From positions 5,178 to 13,949 of the forward strand of contig JAOZLK010000045.1 in the NCBI GenBank assembly GCA_029934875.1: a DNA stretch of 8,772 nt, in the 5' to 3' direction. A program made the position numbers and the translations under genes. Origin of the DNA: Bacteroidales bacterium (GTDB lineage: Bacteria > Bacteroidota > Bacteroidia > Bacteroidales > GCA-2748055). Below, one piece after another: positions 6,547 to 8,772 of the stretch. Position 1 is the first letter of the stretch. Each line of letters starts with the position of its first letter. The notes below the pieces were generated by a model, which did not search any database, was not told the origin of the DNA, and was given only the letters and a program-made list of their open reading frames with translations.

Positions 6547-7365
6547 TTGAATCTCAGAAACAAGATATTCGTAACCATCTTTGGAACAGAAACCCCTTTA
6601 GGGAGATCATTTGATGTGGTCCTGCTCTACATGATCATAATCAGTGTCACTGTAGTTATTCTTGAGAGTGTTTCCTCCATCTATTCTACCTTCCCCGATC
6701 TCTTTGCCAGCGCAGAATGGTTCTTTACCATCATATTCACCATCGAATACCTGCTCCGGGTTTATTCCTCTCCCCATCCATGGAAATACATCACCTCATT
6801 CTTCGGGGTGATCGACCTGCTGGCCATCCTGCCCACTTATATGGGACTCGTTTTTGACCAGCCAAATTTCCTTCTCACAATCAGGGCACTGCGTTTGGTA
6901 AGGATGTTCAGGGTATTCAAACTGGGCCGTTACGTGAAGGAGGCCGCGGTCCTGGTCAAAGCCCTTCAGATGAGCAAACACAAGATCACAGTATTCTTTG
7001 GCGCTGTGCTCACCCTGGTACTGATCCTGGGATCTCTGCTCTACATGATTGAAGGGGAAGAAAATGGCTTTACCTCCATCCCCCAGAGCATTTACTGGGC
7101 CATTGTAACCATCACTACAGTAGGCTATGGTGATATTGCCCCGGCAACATTACTTGGAAAAACCCTTGCCTCTGTTGCCATGCTTACTGGCTATTCAATT
7201 ATTGCAGTCCCCACCGGGATTATCTCAGTTGAAATTGGCAGAGCAGTTCGTTCGGGAAAGAGAAGCACCCAACGGCTATGTAGGGGCTGTGGGCACCTTG
7301 TACATGATCATGATGCCAACCACTGTAAAATCTGTGGAAGTCCGCTTCCCGAAAAACAGGCATGA
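6547..7365 (+). CDS. Six-TM voltage-gated-type potassium channel with C-terminal zinc-ribbon-like tail
   Basis: This 272-residue inner-membrane protein has S1 at about 22-42, S2 at about 55-72 (Glu67), S3 at about 83-100 (Asp90), and an S4 with basic residues every third position (Arg113, 116, 119, 122, Lys125, Arg128). A linker and S5 (about 146-168) follow. The pore helix and the K+ selectivity filter TTVGYGD (190-196) precede S6 (about 204-230), which contains the PTG kink (222-224). The family is Kv-type tetrameric channels; K+ selectivity follows from the filter. After S6 a short basic linker leads to CRGCGH...CKICGSPLP (Cys 245, 248, 260, 263, with His 250, 253, 255, 259 between), which looks like a small zinc ribbon and may act as a cytoplasmic assembly or sensing element. 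The start is TTG: no ATG occurs upstream in frame, and the next ATG (residue 29) would cut into S1. Its stop overlaps the next gene's ATG. Confidence 0.93.
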   Translation: MNLRNKIFVTIFGTETPLGRSFDVVLLYMIIISVTVVILESVSSIYSTFPDLFASAEWFFTIIFTIEYLLRVYSSPHPWKYITSFFGVIDLLAILPTYMGLVFDQPNFLLTIRALRLVRMFRVFKLGRYVKEAAVLVKALQMSKHKITVFFGAVLTLVLILGSLLYMIEGEENGFTSIPQSIYWAIVTITTVGYGDIAPATLLGKTLASVAMLTGYSIIAVPTGIISVEIGRAVRSGKRSTQRLCRGCGHLVHDHDANHCKICGSPLPEKQA

Positions 7366-7943
7366 GAAAGCTCCTCCTCATAGGGCTAACACTCATCCCT
7401 TTCCAGTCTCTCGTTGCACAGGAGCAAAGCCCATATAAATACACGGACATAAATGCGGAACCCTTAAGTTCGACTGGCCAGATCCATTCGTCGGCCCCTT
7501 TTGGATCACCCTCGGTAATTGCCAGAATCAGTTTCATTACACCCATGTTCTTACTTGAGTTTGCTCCAACAGATTTTTTTGTGTTTTCAACAGGAATCAG
7601 AATCTGGCCCACATTCTGGGAAAAAAATGAAGAGGGACAAAATATCTATCACCCCTCTCTCAATCCCCACATGACCCTCGAGCCCAGGTTCTTTCTTAAT
7701 CAAGTCCAACGCAGACAAAGAGGCAGGCGTACCGACTACTTTTCGGGCTGGTACATTGGTCTGCCCTTCGCAATGAACTTTCCGGAATTGGACTTTTCCA
7801 TGGGAACCGTCATGGGATTCCAGTGTACCTTTGGTAAACACTGGTATTGGAATGCTGCGCTTGGTCCGGCAGCCTCCTACCAGGATACCAGCTTTAAGAT
7901 GATTCTTACCGGGACCGCAGCCTTTGGGCTTATACTCAACTAA
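7362..7943 (+). CDS. Small exported protein of unknown function, possibly an outer-membrane beta-barrel
   Basis: This 193-residue protein starts at an ATG that shares ATGA with the channel's stop, which indicates translational coupling. Residues 1-20 form a signal peptide (MRKLLLIGLT..., probable cleavage after LVAQ at 17-20). The mature part is rich in aromatic and alternating polar/hydrophobic segments: 'SVIARISFITPMFLLEFAPT' (51-70), 'FFVFSTGIRIWPTF' (72-85), 'HMTLEPRFFLN' (103-113), a very basic turn QVQRRQRGRRTD (114-125), 'FSGWYIGLPFAMNF' (127-140), WYWNAALGPAASY (161-173) and a C-terminal strand 'ILTGTAAFGLILN' (181-193). This pattern, with 'EPRF' before a basic loop, resembles small Bacteroidota barrel proteins. 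I do not recognise a named family. It could instead be a periplasmic beta-sandwich protein. Coupling to a K+ channel gene hints at a shared role in envelope ion or osmotic balance, but that is inference. Confidence 0.7.
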   Translation: MRKLLLIGLTLIPFQSLVAQEQSPYKYTDINAEPLSSTGQIHSSAPFGSPSVIARISFITPMFLLEFAPTDFFVFSTGIRIWPTFWEKNEEGQNIYHPSLNPHMTLEPRFFLNQVQRRQRGRRTDYFSGWYIGLPFAMNFPELDFSMGTVMGFQCTFGKHWYWNAALGPAASYQDTSFKMILTGTAAFGLILN

Positions 7944-7951
7944 AGAAGTTG

Positions 7952-8772
7952 CTAAGGATTGTATTTGGAAAGTCTTAGGATTTCCTGGTAATCACCTTGT
8001 GACATTACCTGGCTAACAGTGAGTTGAGGATTACGGCTGACGAAGGCTCTGACAATCTGCAAGCCCTGCCATACCGCTGCACGACCTGGTGATTCAGTCG
8101 TAAAGAACTGTGTATTTGGAGCATCCTCGGTAAGTTTCCGGATGCTCATCTGGTCGGTGGAAAAAAGCAACTTCTCCTCCACCAGGTGGGTCCACATGTG
8201 CTTTTCATTATTCTGGCACCACTTCATCTGATCATCCGTAAAACCCATTTTGAACTGCTCTTCCAGCTGAGGATACATGGCATCTACAAACCAGACCAGC
8301 ATCCCCTTATGAATCATTCTGTTCAGCACATTATCAAGGGAATCATTATAGGGATAAATCTGGGTAGCCCAGGCCATCATAACATCAACCGGGATTCTTT
8401 CCGGCTCCTTTTTCCTTGTGAGATATAGGGGGGTTCCCATCTGCTTGTAGTAGGGACAATCAGCTCCCAGGTACTGGTCCAGCCCCACGCCCACAAAGCG
8501 GTCTACCGTAAACAGGCCCTGGTTGAATCTGCTCACATAAGCCACAACCCTGGGAAGAAGCGAATCGGGATAGTGATAGAGATAATGCCTGAATCCATCG
8601 CTAAGCCTGGCATTAATTCCTTCCATCTCTCCGAATACATTCCGGGTATACTCAAACACCTCCCGGTTCAGAGGATCATTTATAAACATGGAAAGATATG
8701 ATGGGTATCTTTTCTCTGATGCACTGCCGATATTTATCACATACACATTAAAAATATCGAAGAAATCACCAA
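7952..8772 (-). CDS. gldB: GldB-like gliding motility lipoprotein, 5' truncated at the window edge
   Basis: The leftward frame is open through the right edge. The GTG at 8746-8744 is not the real start, because sense codons (GDFFDIFN) continue upstream. About 272 residues are visible of a family usually a little over 300 long; the missing part should hold the lipoprotein signal peptide. GldB-like features include 'GVGLDQYLGADCPYY', 'IPVDVMMAWATQIYP', 'MIHKGMLVWFVDAMYP', 'MGFTDDQMKWCQNNEKHMW', 'EEKLLFSTDQMSIRKLTED' and the C-terminal 'SPGRAAVWQGLQIVRAFV' ending in SKYNP. GldB is an envelope lipoprotein required for gliding in Flavobacterium and is also kept in non-gliding Bacteroidota; its exact biochemical role is unclear. 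The segment where related metallopeptidase families carry HExxH reads IHKGML, so it is probably not an active protease. It converges on the barrel-like gene with 8 bases between stops. gldC, a common neighbour, is not in the window. Confidence 0.85.
   Translation of the reverse strand, partial: GDFFDIFNVYVINIGSASEKRYPSYLSMFINDPLNREVFEYTRNVFGEMEGINARLSDGFRHYLYHYPDSLLPRVVAYVSRFNQGLFTVDRFVGVGLDQYLGADCPYYKQMGTPLYLTRKKEPERIPVDVMMAWATQIYPYNDSLDNVLNRMIHKGMLVWFVDAMYPQLEEQFKMGFTDDQMKWCQNNEKHMWTHLVEEKLLFSTDQMSIRKLTEDAPNTQFFTTESPGRAAVWQGLQIVRAFVSRNPQLTVSQVMSQGDYQEILRLSKYNP

Noticed and set aside
7937..7951. Small hairpin CAACT-aaaga-AGTTG between the convergent stops of the barrel-like gene and gldB
   Set aside because: It is only a 5-bp, AT-rich stem with no T-run on either side, too weak to call a terminator.

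Overview
The window looks like ordinary chromosomal DNA from a member of the Bacteroidota, probably a Bacteroidales- or Marinilabiliales-like lineage; I cannot place it more precisely. The evidence is a TlpA-type thioredoxin-fold protein, a DUF1573 protein with CGCT motifs, a recognisable GldB (gliding motility lipoprotein), signal peptides ending in -AQ, promoters of the TAnnTTTG type, and A-rich sequence instead of clear Shine-Dalgarno sites before genes.

Layout from left to right. (1) The 3' end of a thiol-disulfide oxidoreductase gene runs rightward off the left edge. It converges on a leftward gene for an exported DUF1573 protein. (2) A 148-bp divergent intergenic region holds the probable promoter of the DUF1573 gene. 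(3) A 3.3-kb rightward gene encodes an exported protein with a degenerate metallopeptidase-like module, a TolB-like beta-propeller and an Omp85-like C-terminal barrel. Five bases later comes an M20 amidohydrolase gene, so the two probably share a transcript. (4) A 55-residue 2x[4Fe-4S] ferredoxin gene has its own near-consensus promoter and a strong intrinsic terminator. (5) A two-gene unit follows: a six-TM voltage-gated-type K+ channel with a C-terminal zinc-ribbon-like tail, overlapping by 4 bases (ATGA) a gene for a small exported, possibly barrel-forming protein. (6) That unit converges on gldB, which is read leftward and is cut at its 5' end by the right edge.

Functionally the window is mostly cell-envelope housekeeping: thiol redox, outer-membrane and periplasmic proteins, an ion channel and gliding-type lipoprotein biology, plus a cytoplasmic amidohydrolase and a ferredoxin. 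No rRNA, tRNA, CRISPR array, insertion sequence, phage gene or long repeat was recognised, and no gene-free stretch exceeds 300 bases. I see no clear undescribed multi-gene system. The most unusual objects are the propeller-Omp85 protein, the zinc-ribbon-tailed K+ channel with its TTG start just after a promoter element, and the channel's translational overlap with an envelope protein of unknown function.
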